This document shows, piece after piece, positions 7,438 through 15,501 of a stretch of DNA of 38,570 bases. The DNA is from Planctomycetota bacterium. GTDB taxonomy: Bacteria; Planctomycetota; Planctomycetia; Gemmatales; Gemmataceae. A model generated the notes under the pieces. It worked only from the letters and a program-made list of their open reading frames with translations. It was not told the DNA's origin and did no database searches. How positions within the stretch are numbered: position 1 is the stretch's first letter; every line of letters begins with the position of its first letter. The position numbers were made by a program, and so were the translations under genes. The stretch covers positions 1 through 38,570 of the forward strand of contig JAKBAI010000019.1 of NCBI GenBank assembly GCA_021809185.1, written 5' to 3'.

Positions 7438-8622
7438 ATGCGAATTAAATATTTCATGATGCTTTTATTAGCATTCATCCTAATCATTCCCTCTTTTTTA
7501 CATAGTCAGTTCCCGGGTGGTGGTCCAGGCGGGTCCGGAGGCTTTGGTCGAGGGGGCTTTGGTAAAGGAGGTCGAGGGGGCTTTGGTGGTAGCGGCGGTT
7601 TTGGCCGAGGCGGCTTTACCATGCCTTCCCCAGAAGAAACATTCAATAAAATGTCCAATGGCAAAGACGTCATTAGGCGAGCAGAATTAGATTCAAAGGG
7701 GCAATGGTTTTATGACCGAATTGCCTCATCATCAGGTCTATCTAATCCTGAAGTTTTAACCCGAGGTCAGTTTGTCCAAGCAATGGAAACTTGGCGTACG
7801 GGGATGAAACAGAACTCTAGTGGTAGTTCTGGATCCGACTCGAATTCAGGAGATGACGCATTCAAGGCGATGGATAAAAATAAGGATGGCAAATTGACCT
7901 TAGATGAAATGAGTGAAGATCTCAAAAAAGATTATGCCAAATTCGATACGAATCACGATAATGTAATCGATTCTGGAGAATTTAAGGGCTATCTTGCCTC
8001 AAAATCTAATCCAGGCGGTCAAGGATGGGGCGGAGGAATGTTTGGAATGGGTGGCCCTCGCGGTGGAAACGCTGGAGGCATAAATCTTGTAGATATCGTC
8101 GATCAAGAACCAGAAGTTAAAAAACCTACTTTAATGCGAGCTGGTAAATTTCCTAAAAATATTCCCGATTGGTTTCTTTCCCTTGATACCGATCATGATG
8201 GTCAAATCGGTCTATATGAATGGCGGAGAGATGGTCGGTCGATTGATGAGTTTCTTAAAATTGATAAAAACAATGACGGTTTCTTAACCTCCGAAGAAAT
8301 CATGAAATTTTATAATTTGTCACCCGTATTCGATACCCCTGCTCCAACAAACAATACAAATTCGGGTAACACGAATAATTCGATTCCTGGACAAAATAAC
8401 CCAGCTTCATTTCCATTCCCTTCAGGTGGCCCTCCAGGAATGGGTGGGTTCCCAAGAATGGGTGGGTTCCCAGGAATGGGTGGTCCTCCAGGAATGGGTG
8501 GCGGTAATCCTTGGGGCGGCGGAGGAAGAGGCGGACGAGGAGGAAGAGGCGGACGAGGAGGAGGTGGATTTGGAGGCGGTTTTGGAGGTGCTCCTGGATT
8601 TAGTTTTGGTCCTGGTAAATGA
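7438..8622 (+). CDS. Secreted Gly-rich EF-hand calcium-binding protein
   Basis: A 394-residue protein. Residues 1-23 form a signal peptide (MRIKYFMMLLLAFILIIPSF, cleavage near LHSQ). A first Gly/Arg/Phe-rich segment (24-60) is followed by a globular part. Four EF-hand loops are visible in two pairs: D146 DKNKDGKLTLDE, D170 DTNHDNVIDSGE, D250 DTDHDGQIGLYE and D276 DKNNDGFLTSEE, all with the Asp/Asn, Gly/Asn and final Glu pattern. A Gly-rich spacer separates the pairs. The C-terminus is low-complexity: an FPGMGG/PPGMGG repeat and then an RGG-box-like GRGGRGG run. It is probably secreted and calcium-binding. Similar EF-hand proteins are common in planctomycetes but their roles are mostly unknown; cell-surface or matrix scaffolding is inference. 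It is followed by its own terminator and looks monocistronic. Confidence 0.85.
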   Translation: MRIKYFMMLLLAFILIIPSFLHSQFPGGGPGGSGGFGRGGFGKGGRGGFGGSGGFGRGGFTMPSPEETFNKMSNGKDVIRRAELDSKGQWFYDRIASSSGLSNPEVLTRGQFVQAMETWRTGMKQNSSGSSGSDSNSGDDAFKAMDKNKDGKLTLDEMSEDLKKDYAKFDTNHDNVIDSGEFKGYLASKSNPGGQGWGGGMFGMGGPRGGNAGGINLVDIVDQEPEVKKPTLMRAGKFPKNIPDWFLSLDTDHDGQIGLYEWRRDGRSIDEFLKIDKNNDGFLTSEEIMKFYNLSPVFDTPAPTNNTNSGNTNNSIPGQNNPASFPFPSGGPPGMGGFPRMGGFPGMGGPPGMGGGNPWGGGGRGGRGGRGGRGGGGFGGGFGGAPGFSFGPGK

Positions 8623-8652
8623 TCAACAAGAAAAGTTTCGGATAAAGTTTTT

Positions 8653-8687
8653 GGGAAGATAAGTAAAGCTTATCTTCCCTTTTTATT
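8653..8687 (+). terminator. Rho-independent terminator after the EF-hand gene
   Basis: An 11-bp perfect stem (GGGAAGATAAG, 8653-8663, with its complement 8669-8679) around a 5-nt loop, followed at once by TTTTTATTT. It begins 30 nt after the stop codon. Confidence 0.92.
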
Positions 8688-9226
8688 TAATTCTTGCGGG
8701 GGAATGTGCTGATAATATTGGGGTATTCTTGAGCCTATGCATCTCGTTAAAGACAATCGACGGAAGCATCTTAAATTCAAGAATCCAATATAAAGAGATA
8801 TTTTTTTCAGGATTACTCTACTGAATTGCAAGGGATCCACCCTGTTCTACTTTCTGATTCTTAAGTCTTATTCAACTGCTCTTACCCAGAGGACTTCCCT
8901 TTTCTGATCCTCCGGTTTATCATCCTTGATCCGGGGATGAAAATACTAGATCAATTCCAACTCTTCTTTTACTTCCCAAATTCGATGCGTTTTTATTTGA
9001 TCCTTGCTAGTAAGTTGATCTGTAATTAAATCATTATCAATTTGTCGATTCCCTAATTAACTTTTCAAATATAACTGATTGATTATTAATAACAAGAACT
9101 AAAGCAGACTATCAATTATAAATAAAAAGTAAATTGAAAAGTTTTTCAATTAAGGAGAAACATTATTGGAATGGATACGTTTAATATCTTAAGCCCGATT
9201 AAATCAATTACTTTAAAGGAGGAAAC
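8688..9226. other. Intergenic region with possible small RNA
   Basis: About 540 bp between the EF-hand terminator and the Lys-rich small gene. It contains a long interrupted inverted repeat (8715-8791) and a possible 19-codon leader ORF (9171-9230). The rest is AT-rich without a recognisable gene. Confidence 0.5.
8715..8806 (+). ncRNA. Candidate structured small RNA
   Basis: The arm at 8715-8732 (ATATTGGGGTATTCTTGA) pairs with 8777-8791 apart from a 3-nt bulge (15 pairs). Inside, ATGC/GCAT and CGT/ACG can extend the stem. A run of seven T (8800-8806) lies eight bases beyond the stem. The pairing is visible, but whether it is transcribed or is only a chance inverted repeat cannot be told from one sequence. 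I found no clear promoter. Confidence 0.3.
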
Positions 9227-9514
9227 ATGAAATTTCTCTATTCCGTATTGTTTTCTGGACTAATTGGATATGGTTTGCTTTGTTCATCCACTCCCAATGC
9301 CGTAGCAAAGATTTCAACCATATCAGAAACTATGGCATCTAATCCATTCGTTGTTACTGATTCTAATCTAAACATGGATTCGCTTAAATCCGAATTGAAC
9401 TCCTCAATCTTTGAACAAACGAAGCAAAGTTCTGAGATAAAGAAAAAAGGCAAAAAAGGGAAGAAAAAAGGCAAAAAAGGGAAGAAAAAAGGCAAAAAAG
9501 GGAAGAAACAATAA
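9227..9514 (+). CDS. Small exported protein with Lys-rich repeat tail
   Basis: A 95-residue protein with a very strong ribosome-binding site (AAAGGAGG, 5-6 nt before the ATG at 9227). Residues 1-28 form a signal peptide (MKFLYSVLFSGLIGYGLLCS, cleavage near AVAKIS). Residues 29-70 are a short Ser/Asn-rich linker. The C-terminus is a 7-residue repeat of the type KKKGKKG, three times, ending KKQ. The repeat is encoded by a perfect 21-bp tandem repeat (9440-9502). A polycationic exported tail could bind nucleic acid, anionic polysaccharide or cell-wall polymer (inference). I recognise no family. The opposite-strand frame exists only because of the A-rich repeat. Confidence 0.75.
   Translation: MKFLYSVLFSGLIGYGLLCSSTPNAVAKISTISETMASNPFVVTDSNLNMDSLKSELNSSIFEQTKQSSEIKKKGKKGKKKGKKGKKKGKKGKKQ
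9440..9502 (+). repeat. 21-bp perfect tandem repeat, three copies, inside the Lys-rich gene
   Basis: The units at 9440-9460, 9461-9481 and 9482-9502 are identical (aagaaaaaaggcaaaaaagg plus g). The unit length is a multiple of three, so gain or loss of copies keeps the frame and changes only tail length. Confidence 0.95.
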
Positions 9515-9537
9515 TTGAACTTACATTTCCTATTCTA

Positions 9538-9580
9538 TGCTTCAAAATAACCTTTATTTATTTTGAAGCAAATTTTCACT
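9538..9580 (+). terminator. Terminator hairpin after the Lys-rich gene
   Basis: A 13-bp perfect stem (TGCTTCAAAATAA, 9538-9550, with 9558-9570), a 7-nt loop and a short T stretch (aattttc) after it. It begins 23 nt after the stop codon. The remaining intergenic sequence to 9848 is AT-rich and shows no other feature. Confidence 0.75.
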
Positions 9581-9848
9581 TGTGCTCTATTCTTTAAAAT
9601 ATCTTTGATTCTTTATTCCTTAAACTCTTAAAACCAATCTATTCTCAAATTATTGATTTTTTACTCGAAATTTTGTCTTGAATTCCATTTCCTCAATCCA
9701 TTCCAGAATAATCCTGATTAAGCAAAAAGCTTTTCTCTTTTAACATGCAAATTCCATAAAACCGTTATTTTTGCTATATTCTCTAATTTTCTCTACTCGA
9801 TACACCTATTAACTTAACGATAATTATTATATCTTCACAGGATTAGCC

Positions 9849-10793
9849 ATGTTGTTGAAAAACCATAGATGGTCACAACTAAGTTTAAGATGGATTACTT
9901 TCAGTTTCTTTGGGATTATTGGTTGTAATCTCGTCCCTTTAAACATCTCCAAAGAAGATAGGACTCAAGAAGGTTCAGAAGACTTAGTCCAGAAAGATAC
10001 AACATCGGAAGATTCAAGAAAAGTTGAAAAACTCAATTTACCAGGCGATCAATCAAAGTCTAAACAACCCAATATCTATAAAGTCCCATCGAACGATGCT
10101 GATAACAAGTTATCAAAAACAACAGATCGATCAAAAGAATTGAACAAGTCTGAAAACGAAACGGACGAAAAAGACGAATTATACCTTTCTGCGCAAGCAT
10201 TGGAAAAAGGGGACCGCGCTGGGGCCATTTTATATCTTCGAAAATATGTGAGTTCGCACCCCGATCAATTTCTCTACCAAGCTTATCTTGCTGAACTTTT
10301 ATATAAACAAGAACAATATTCAGAGGCTCGATCGACTTTCGAGAGCTTTCTCAAAAATGTTCCTGAGAAACATCCCCTTGCTCAAAAGCATCAAATCCAT
10401 TGTTATACTCGCTTAATGGAAATAGCGATGAAAGAGAACGACGATTTCCAGGAACATCTCAATCGAGGCATAGGATTCTATTTACTAGCAAGGGAGCTTG
10501 GCAAAATTAAAAAAGAGAAAGTCAATCATGATAATTGGCAATATGAACAACAAACGATTCTTTGCAAAGCAATTAAAGAATTGAAACTTGCCGAATCAAT
10601 TAATCCCCATCAAATAAGAAGCCTTTGGTATTTATCCAGAGTTTGGCATGAATTAAATCAAGAGGAAGCTTCAGAAATAGCACTTAAACAAATGAGAGAT
10701 AGTTCCAATGAGAATCAAGTAAATCATTTAACGGATTTGTATCCTGGTGAAAAAGCAGCATATTTAATTGAAATGATCGCTGAGCGACAATAA
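9849..10793 (+). CDS. TPR-containing lipoprotein
   Basis: A 314-residue protein with a lipoprotein signal: basic n-region, hydrophobic core and lipobox IIGC, with Cys26 as the lipidation site. Residues 27-110 are a charged, low-complexity Lys/Glu/Ser linker, typical of a tether. From about 110 there are tetratricopeptide-like helices: LSAQALEKGDRAGAILYLRK, QAYLAELLYKQEQYSEARST and, after an insertion, KAIKELKLAESINPHQIRSLWYLSRVW. It is probably an anchored scaffold or assembly protein; no specific partner can be named. Its stop codon overlaps the T tract of the opposing terminator at 10791-10820. Confidence 0.75.
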   Translation: MLLKNHRWSQLSLRWITFSFFGIIGCNLVPLNISKEDRTQEGSEDLVQKDTTSEDSRKVEKLNLPGDQSKSKQPNIYKVPSNDADNKLSKTTDRSKELNKSENETDEKDELYLSAQALEKGDRAGAILYLRKYVSSHPDQFLYQAYLAELLYKQEQYSEARSTFESFLKNVPEKHPLAQKHQIHCYTRLMEIAMKENDDFQEHLNRGIGFYLLARELGKIKKEKVNHDNWQYEQQTILCKAIKELKLAESINPHQIRSLWYLSRVWHELNQEEASEIALKQMRDSSNENQVNHLTDLYPGEKAAYLIEMIAERQ

Positions 10794-10820
10794 AAAACTG
10801 GCTATGATTGCATAGCCAGT
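10791..10820 (-). terminator. Terminator of the DUF1559 gene, between convergent genes
   Basis: A 10-bp perfect stem (ACTGGCTATG at 10797-10806 with 10811-10820) and a 4-nt loop. Read on the minus strand it is followed directly by TTTTTTA, a canonical intrinsic terminator 46 nt after the DUF1559 stop. The T tract reaches the stop codon of the opposing TPR lipoprotein gene; on the plus strand no T tract follows. Confidence 0.9.
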
Positions 10821-10866
10821 TGAATGTAAAAATTAAATTAAATACAAAAAGGTTTTTATTAGATTA

Positions 10867-11823
10867 TTACCAATCTGGACCAAGCATATCGCCTAAACGA
10901 GGCGTACAAGCGGCCCACCAGGTAGTTCCTGATAAACCAGAATTGATATTTCTAACACTGCCATCACCTAAACCAGCAACCATAATCCCACCAGAGTGGA
11001 TTGCTTGGGTTCTACCGGGGAAGGCTTGAGAATTAAAGGGAATCGGTTGTAATTGTTGGGGGGTAGAGCTTGGACCAACGCTCCCGCCAAGGCCATCATA
11101 TGAGGTATACCCTTGCGTGCCATACTGATTACCATAGGCAAATGCAGCCATGTAAGGAACATTCCAATAACCGTGACCCCAAAGAGACGCATAATCGCCG
11201 CCATAACCAGCTGTTCTGAATCTTTCCCCATACATGATGGTATTCGAGGTGCCATCAGACATGGTAACCAATGTCAATGCTCCAGCAAGATTTGTGGGAT
11301 CGCTATTCCCAGCATTTGGGTTCCCAAATACCTGAAAGTTTGCAGCAATATTACTGTATTCCCAACGAGCACCTGGATCTTCGTTAGGAATACCTACCGG
11401 CCATAAACCAGTATCATCTCCTGTTGCATCCGAAGGGCACAAAAACATTTTTTGTTGATATTCAGCAGCGGTACGATTTTTCCCATCTGGCTGAACAATA
11501 TAACTGTAGCAATTGCCCCCACTCATTGTATAAAGGTTACTTTGCTCGATGTAAGGGAGTAGAACAAAGAGAACAGGTCCGTAAATACTTGGACCATTGG
11601 AATAAAGCGGGGGAAGCTTTCCAATAGCATCATGATAAGCATGAGTTGCAATACCCATTTGTTTAAAGTTGTTCGTACACTTGGTGCGAGCTGCTGCTTC
11701 TCGTACTTTTTGTACAGCGGGTAATAACAAACCAATCAATATAGCTATGATTGCAATTACCACTAATAACTCGATTAACGTGAATCCTTTTCGGATTTTC
11801 AAAAAGTTTGACAAACGATTCAT
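10867..11823 (-). CDS. DUF1559 prepilin-like exported protein
   Basis: A 318-residue protein of the family hugely expanded in Planctomycetes (PF07596). Residues 12-33 are KGFTLIELLVVIAIIAILIG, the type IV pilin cleavage/methylation motif (cut after Gly13, Glu18 of the mature helix conserved). VQKVREAAARTKCTNNFKQMG follows, then the DUF1559 domain with YGPVLFVLLPYIEQ, SDGTSNTIMYGER and the C-terminal HSGGIMVAGLGDGSVR box. Such proteins are thought to be pseudopilins or surface filaments processed by a prepilin peptidase; no function is proven. I chose the ATG at 11823 (AGGAG 7 nt upstream). The frame stays open 23 codons further to 11892 but without a ribosome-binding site. Confidence 0.93.
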   Translation of the reverse strand: MNRLSNFLKIRKGFTLIELLVVIAIIAILIGLLLPAVQKVREAAARTKCTNNFKQMGIATHAYHDAIGKLPPLYSNGPSIYGPVLFVLLPYIEQSNLYTMSGGNCYSYIVQPDGKNRTAAEYQQKMFLCPSDATGDDTGLWPVGIPNEDPGARWEYSNIAANFQVFGNPNAGNSDPTNLAGALTLVTMSDGTSNTIMYGERFRTAGYGGDYASLWGHGYWNVPYMAAFAYGNQYGTQGYTSYDGLGGSVGPSSTPQQLQPIPFNSQAFPGRTQAIHSGGIMVAGLGDGSVRNINSGLSGTTWWAACTPRLGDMLGPDW

Positions 11824-12230
11824 AAAAAAACTCCTAAAAATTGGAAGGATAAGAAATATAATTAACCTTTCCTCTTGATTATGGTAAATCACGAGCAGTA
11901 AGAAATCAATATTAAAATATTATTTTCACAAAAATAATCGAGAAATTACTCAATTCGAAATAATTATTATTATGATTGTTAACGAATTAATTTTTCTTCA
12001 GATCTTGATAAGCAATTTTGCTGGTCGCCACATTTTCTTATGTCAATGATCGTTAGAATTATTGAATAGAATAATGAATTTCTCATTTTAAGTATGGCTT
12101 GACAAGACCTTAAAAATCTGGCATCGCCATAATAAAAAGAGCAGTTAAAAATCATCGCTTCTCAAAGTAATAAGGTTGTCGGGTTTGAGAACTTAGATCG
12201 CTGAGAATCCGATGCGGAGGAATGTCAACA
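11824..12230. other. Divergent intergenic region
   Basis: AT-rich DNA between the DUF1559 and glycosyltransferase genes. A TTGACA occurs at about 12098, but no -10 lies at a suitable distance. No other feature is seen. Confidence 0.5.
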
Positions 12231-13034
12231 ATGCGGGAATGGAATTGGCAACTATCGCTAGTAATACCTGCTTATAACGAAGCTTCAGGAATTGTTGAGA
12301 CTTTGGGGGAGATCCACGAAGCTTTGTCCGAATTTGTGCAAGAATTCGAAATGATCGTGGTCGACGATGGAAGTCAGGATAATACTGCTGAAAAAGTTCA
12401 AGAGGTTGCAGCAGTACGATCTGGCATTCGACTGATTCAACACACAAAAAATCGTGGGTATGGAGCCGCTTTATCAACGGGATTCCAGGCAGCTCTTTAT
12501 GACCGTGTGGCTTTTACGGATGCGGATGGGCAGTTTGATCTCAGCGATCTCGAACGACTTTTACCTATTTCCCTTAAATTCCCAATTGTCTGCGGATTTC
12601 GAATCAATCGCCAGGATCCTCTTCTGAGGAAATTTTATTCCTGGGGCTATAATAAATTAGTTCGATTTCTTTTGAATACCAAAGTACGAGATTGTGATTG
12701 TGCTTTGAAGGTCTTCCGTAAAGATATTTTGGGAGCGATCTTGCCCAAAACTAACGGGTTTTTTGTTAATGCGGAAATGCTTTGCCGAGCGTCTCAGCTT
12801 GGAGTTCCCATTGCAGAAATAGGGGTAAATCATCGACCTCGCCGAGCAGGGAAAAGTAAAGTTTCTCTTCTAGATATTCCCGCTATTCTAAAAATCCTTA
12901 TTCCATTTTGGATTCAGAAAAGCTTATGGGGTATTTCATTGAATCCAAGTTTACCCTCAGCCTTTGTTGAATCCAAAAAAGAGACCTCATCGAGCAGAGA
13001 ATTTGATTCCTTAATTCTAAAAAATCCAAGGTAA
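12231..13034 (+). CDS. Family 2 glycosyltransferase, DPM1/polyprenyl-phosphate type
   Basis: A protein of about 267 residues with the GT-A motifs of polyprenyl-phosphate sugar transferases: LSLVIPAYNEASGIVETL near the N-terminus, IVVDDGSQDNTAE, NRGYGAALSTGFQAA, the metal-binding TDADGQFD and, later, DCDCALKVFRKDI and NHRPRRAGKSKVS. It probably transfers mannose or glucose from a nucleotide donor to a lipid-phosphate carrier on the cytoplasmic face. It lacks the C-terminal membrane helices of GtrB-like members, apart from one weakly hydrophobic stretch (ILKILIPFWIQKSLW). Two in-frame ATGs, 12222 and 12231, follow GGAGG at 12216-12220. The second has usable spacing (10 nt), while the first begins one base after the site. 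It is monocistronic, and the acceptor pathway is unknown. Confidence 0.85.
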   Translation: MREWNWQLSLVIPAYNEASGIVETLGEIHEALSEFVQEFEMIVVDDGSQDNTAEKVQEVAAVRSGIRLIQHTKNRGYGAALSTGFQAALYDRVAFTDADGQFDLSDLERLLPISLKFPIVCGFRINRQDPLLRKFYSWGYNKLVRFLLNTKVRDCDCALKVFRKDILGAILPKTNGFFVNAEMLCRASQLGVPIAEIGVNHRPRRAGKSKVSLLDIPAILKILIPFWIQKSLWGISLNPSLPSAFVESKKETSSSREFDSLILKNPR

Positions 13035-13159
13035 CTCTAAAATTGGATCCAGTAAAGATCTCGTATAATCCAAACGGTAGATTGTCGAATTATTTTAATT
13101 GAATTATCAAACTACTTTAACATCGAATTTCTTTTAGGATAAGAAAGTGATTTAGAAAT

Positions 13160-14275
13160 CTATGTAAGTTTGCGATATTGACGTAATACCTGAAGCACCT
13201 TTTGGAAATCTTCAGGCAAGGGGGCTTCAAATTCCATCCATTGATCGAGCCGAGGATGTCGAAATCGAATCTTAAAGGCGTGTAATGCTTGCCGAGCGAT
13301 GATAATTTCATCCGATCCATCGTTAACAAAATCTGGGGCTGCTGCGCTTCCAGAAACTAGATCACTTAAGCGAATCGAATCTCTGCCACTATAGATTTTA
13401 TCAGCTAATACAGGGCAATGGATACTTGCGAGATGGACACGAATTTGATGCGTTCTACCTGTTCTTGGTTGAACTCGAACCAGGGAATAACCCTGAAATC
13501 GTTCTACCACTTCGTAATATGTCGAAGCTTCTTTAGCCAATTCATCGTGCTCATCCTCTGTTACATACATTTTTACTCGGTCGGTAGGGTGATGTCGGAT
13601 TTTGCCTTCGATATAATCGCTATCTCGATTTAAAACTCCAGCGGTGATCGTGGCATATTCTTTAAAGACCTGCCGTTTTTCGAACATCTGAGATAAATCC
13701 CGATGGGTCCGCTCTTCTTTGGCAATTAAAATGACTCCACTGGTATCGCGATCAAGCCGGTGTACAATCCCTGCGCGATTTTCGCCATTTTCCAGACTCA
13801 GATGTTGAAAATGGAATTGTAGAGCATTTACTAAAGTACCAGCCCAATGTCCTTTTGCTGGATGAACAACCATGTTCGCAGGTTTGTTGATTAAAGCTAG
13901 GAACTCATCTTCATATAAAATGTCGAGAGGGATGTTTTCGGGTTGAGGTAGATAATCTCGCTGGGTATGAAAGCTTATTGTGAGAAGATCGCCATTTCGG
14001 ACTTTGTAACTTGCTTTACTACTTTGCCCGTTCACTAGAATCGATTTTTGTAGAATGCCATCTTGGACCTTCGATCGGGAAAATTCCTGATAGTTGGAGA
14101 CGATATACTGATCCAGCCGCATCCCTATCTGTTTGATTTTAACTTCAACTTCAATTTTAGATAAGCTTGGAGTGGATAAGCTTGGATCATTCGAGGTGCG
14201 ATTCGAATAAAGAGAATTACTAGAATTTGATTCTTCTAATAATTCGTCTTCTTCCCAATCATCAAAATGGCTCAT
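13160..14275 (-). CDS. RluA/RluD family 23S rRNA pseudouridine synthase
   Basis: About 371 residues from the ATG at 14275; an upstream in-frame TTG (14293) is less likely, and neither has a clear ribosome-binding site. After an acidic Ser-rich N-terminal extension (about 40 residues) comes an S4 RNA-binding domain (RLDQYIVSNYQEFSRSKVQ). The catalytic domain follows: LALINKPANMVVHPAKGH, the signature GIVHRLDRDTSG with catalytic Asp175, RVQPRTGRTHQIRVHLA and ARQALHAFKIRFRHP. RluD-type enzymes isomerise uridines in helix 69 of 23S rRNA, but family members differ in target, so the exact site is inference. The gene lies 82 bp after a TPR-type gene on the same strand, with a hairpin between them. 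Confidence 0.9.
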   Translation of the reverse strand: MSHFDDWEEDELLEESNSSNSLYSNRTSNDPSLSTPSLSKIEVEVKIKQIGMRLDQYIVSNYQEFSRSKVQDGILQKSILVNGQSSKASYKVRNGDLLTISFHTQRDYLPQPENIPLDILYEDEFLALINKPANMVVHPAKGHWAGTLVNALQFHFQHLSLENGENRAGIVHRLDRDTSGVILIAKEERTHRDLSQMFEKRQVFKEYATITAGVLNRDSDYIEGKIRHHPTDRVKMYVTEDEHDELAKEASTYYEVVERFQGYSLVRVQPRTGRTHQIRVHLASIHCPVLADKIYSGRDSIRLSDLVSGSAAAPDFVNDGSDEIIIARQALHAFKIRFRHPRLDQWMEFEAPLPEDFQKVLQVLRQYRKLT

Positions 14276-14311
14276 GGAGTTTTTATATTGCAATAGATCA
14301 GAGGATTTTGC

Positions 14312-14340
14312 GACAAAAGATCTCTTCGAGATCTTTTGTC
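14312..14340. promoter_or_regulatory. Perfect 13-bp hairpin between two minus-strand genes
   Basis: GACAAAAGATCTC (14312-14324) pairs exactly with 14328-14340 around a 3-nt loop. No T tract follows on either strand, so it is not a classical terminator. It may be an RNA-processing or attenuation structure between the TPR-type gene and the pseudouridine synthase gene. Confidence 0.5.
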
Positions 14341-14357
14341 AATCAAAGTGCTGGAGA

Positions 14358-15425
14358 TTATTTCTTTTTGTTTAGTAGGTCTGGTAAGGAAGGCAATTCT
14401 TTTTTATTTTCTGATTTAGGTGGAGTTGTTGGATTTTTTGAATCTTTGGTTCCTGGCTTTGTTAAATCAGGAATCGCAGGGATTTCTGGTTTTTTATTCT
14501 CTGGAAGGGTCGATTTATTTTTTGTATTTCCCTCTTTTTTAGGATCAGGCGTTGAAGAAGATTTTGTTGTATCTCCTTTCGTTTCCGATTTCTCTTTAGG
14601 AGCGGTTCCCTTGTCGAGTGGATTCTTATCTTTTGGCAAAAGATTCTTTGGATCCAATTTATCCGGAGTTAGTGAGGAGGGGGGCAAAGGAGGGAAGTCG
14701 ATCTTAGGTACAGAATTATTCCCCGAAGGGTTCTCCGGAACGAGGGAACTAAAAGGGGCAATCGATTTGTATAAACGAACATATTTATCGGTAAAACTAT
14801 CTTTATTCTTCTCAAAATCGACTATCTTTTCCTTTAATTGTTTCGCTTCTACTGAATTTTCATCCATCAATTGGAGAGCTTTTTTATAATAAATGATTGC
14901 CTGATCTGCTTTACCCAGGTATGGATCATTCGGTTTATCTGTAGGGGTGATTCCAAGCAGAGTTTCTTCTGCTTTGGCAGCTCCAAGCCAAGCTTCGATT
15001 TGAAATTCTTTTGCTTTGCCCAGTTTGTCAACAATATCTAAATATCGTTTACGCGCAGAAACGATACTTTCGATGGCGGCTTTCATTCGCTTCCCGTCCC
15101 AGGTGCCTAATTCAAGTAATCCATTTGTATTCAGCTCGATTCTAGCAATTCGTAAAGTTGCAATATTTCCGACCATTTCGCCCCGATGTTTTTCCGCGAA
15201 GTCCATTAATTTAACTAAATCTCCTTCTTGTTCAACATCGTTCCACAGAATAGAATCGGCAGTGTTTTGTCCAGATATATAGTAATTAAAGGCTACCGCA
15301 ATCCCTACAGCAAACAAAAGGACCACTAAATACGTATATAAAGAGATATTGCCTATTTTTCTCGCAACCCCTTCAGCCCAATTGTAGAGTGCATTATCAC
15401 TCAAACTTTCATTCAGGTTACTCAT
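14358..15425 (-). CDS. Membrane-anchored TPR-type protein with Pro/Lys-rich tail
   Basis: A 355-residue protein from the ATG at 15425 (AGGAA upstream). A short cytoplasmic N-terminus is followed by one membrane helix (residues about 28-48, YLVVLLFAVGIAVAFNYYIS). A helical domain of about 170 residues contains a TPR-like block with QAIIYYKKALQLMDENSVEA, resembling the YfgM/TPR_21 layout (single helix plus periplasmic TPRs). The last 120 residues are low-complexity, rich in Pro, Lys, Ser and Asp, and predicted disordered. A chaperone-adaptor or envelope-scaffold role is suggested by the layout but not shown. It is probably cotranscribed with the downstream pseudouridine synthase gene. The opposite-strand 220-codon frame here is an artefact of the tail composition. 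Confidence 0.75.
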   Translation of the reverse strand: MSNLNESLSDNALYNWAEGVARKIGNISLYTYLVVLLFAVGIAVAFNYYISGQNTADSILWNDVEQEGDLVKLMDFAEKHRGEMVGNIATLRIARIELNTNGLLELGTWDGKRMKAAIESIVSARKRYLDIVDKLGKAKEFQIEAWLGAAKAEETLLGITPTDKPNDPYLGKADQAIIYYKKALQLMDENSVEAKQLKEKIVDFEKNKDSFTDKYVRLYKSIAPFSSLVPENPSGNNSVPKIDFPPLPPSSLTPDKLDPKNLLPKDKNPLDKGTAPKEKSETKGDTTKSSSTPDPKKEGNTKNKSTLPENKKPEIPAIPDLTKPGTKDSKNPTTPPKSENKKELPSLPDLLNKKK

Positions 15426-15472
15426 TTTAACTATTCCTGTTCTTTAATCCTTAACCAATGCTCTGAGTAGTA

Positions 15473-15501
15473 TTATAAGTGAATCAATCTGATTTTTCAC
15501 T
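15473..15501 (-). promoter_or_regulatory. Candidate promoter of the TPR-type gene
   Basis: On the minus strand GTGAAA (15496-15501, 4/6 match), a 17-bp spacer and a perfect TATAAT (15473-15478). This gives a start near 15466 and a leader of about 41 nt. Confidence 0.5.

Noticed and set aside
8426-8662. Acidic low-complexity frame inside the EF-hand gene
   Set aside because: It is a shifted reading of the Gly/Arg repeat codons.
9238-9495. Minus-strand frame with Phe/Pro-rich start
   Set aside because: It is only the complement of the Lys-rich repeat; the plus-strand frame has a strong ribosome-binding site and a signal peptide.
14227-14889. 220-codon plus-strand frame opposite the TPR-type gene
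   Set aside because: It mirrors the low-complexity Pro/Lys tail of the minus-strand gene, is Phe/Ser/Gly-rich without domain features, and has no ribosome-binding site.
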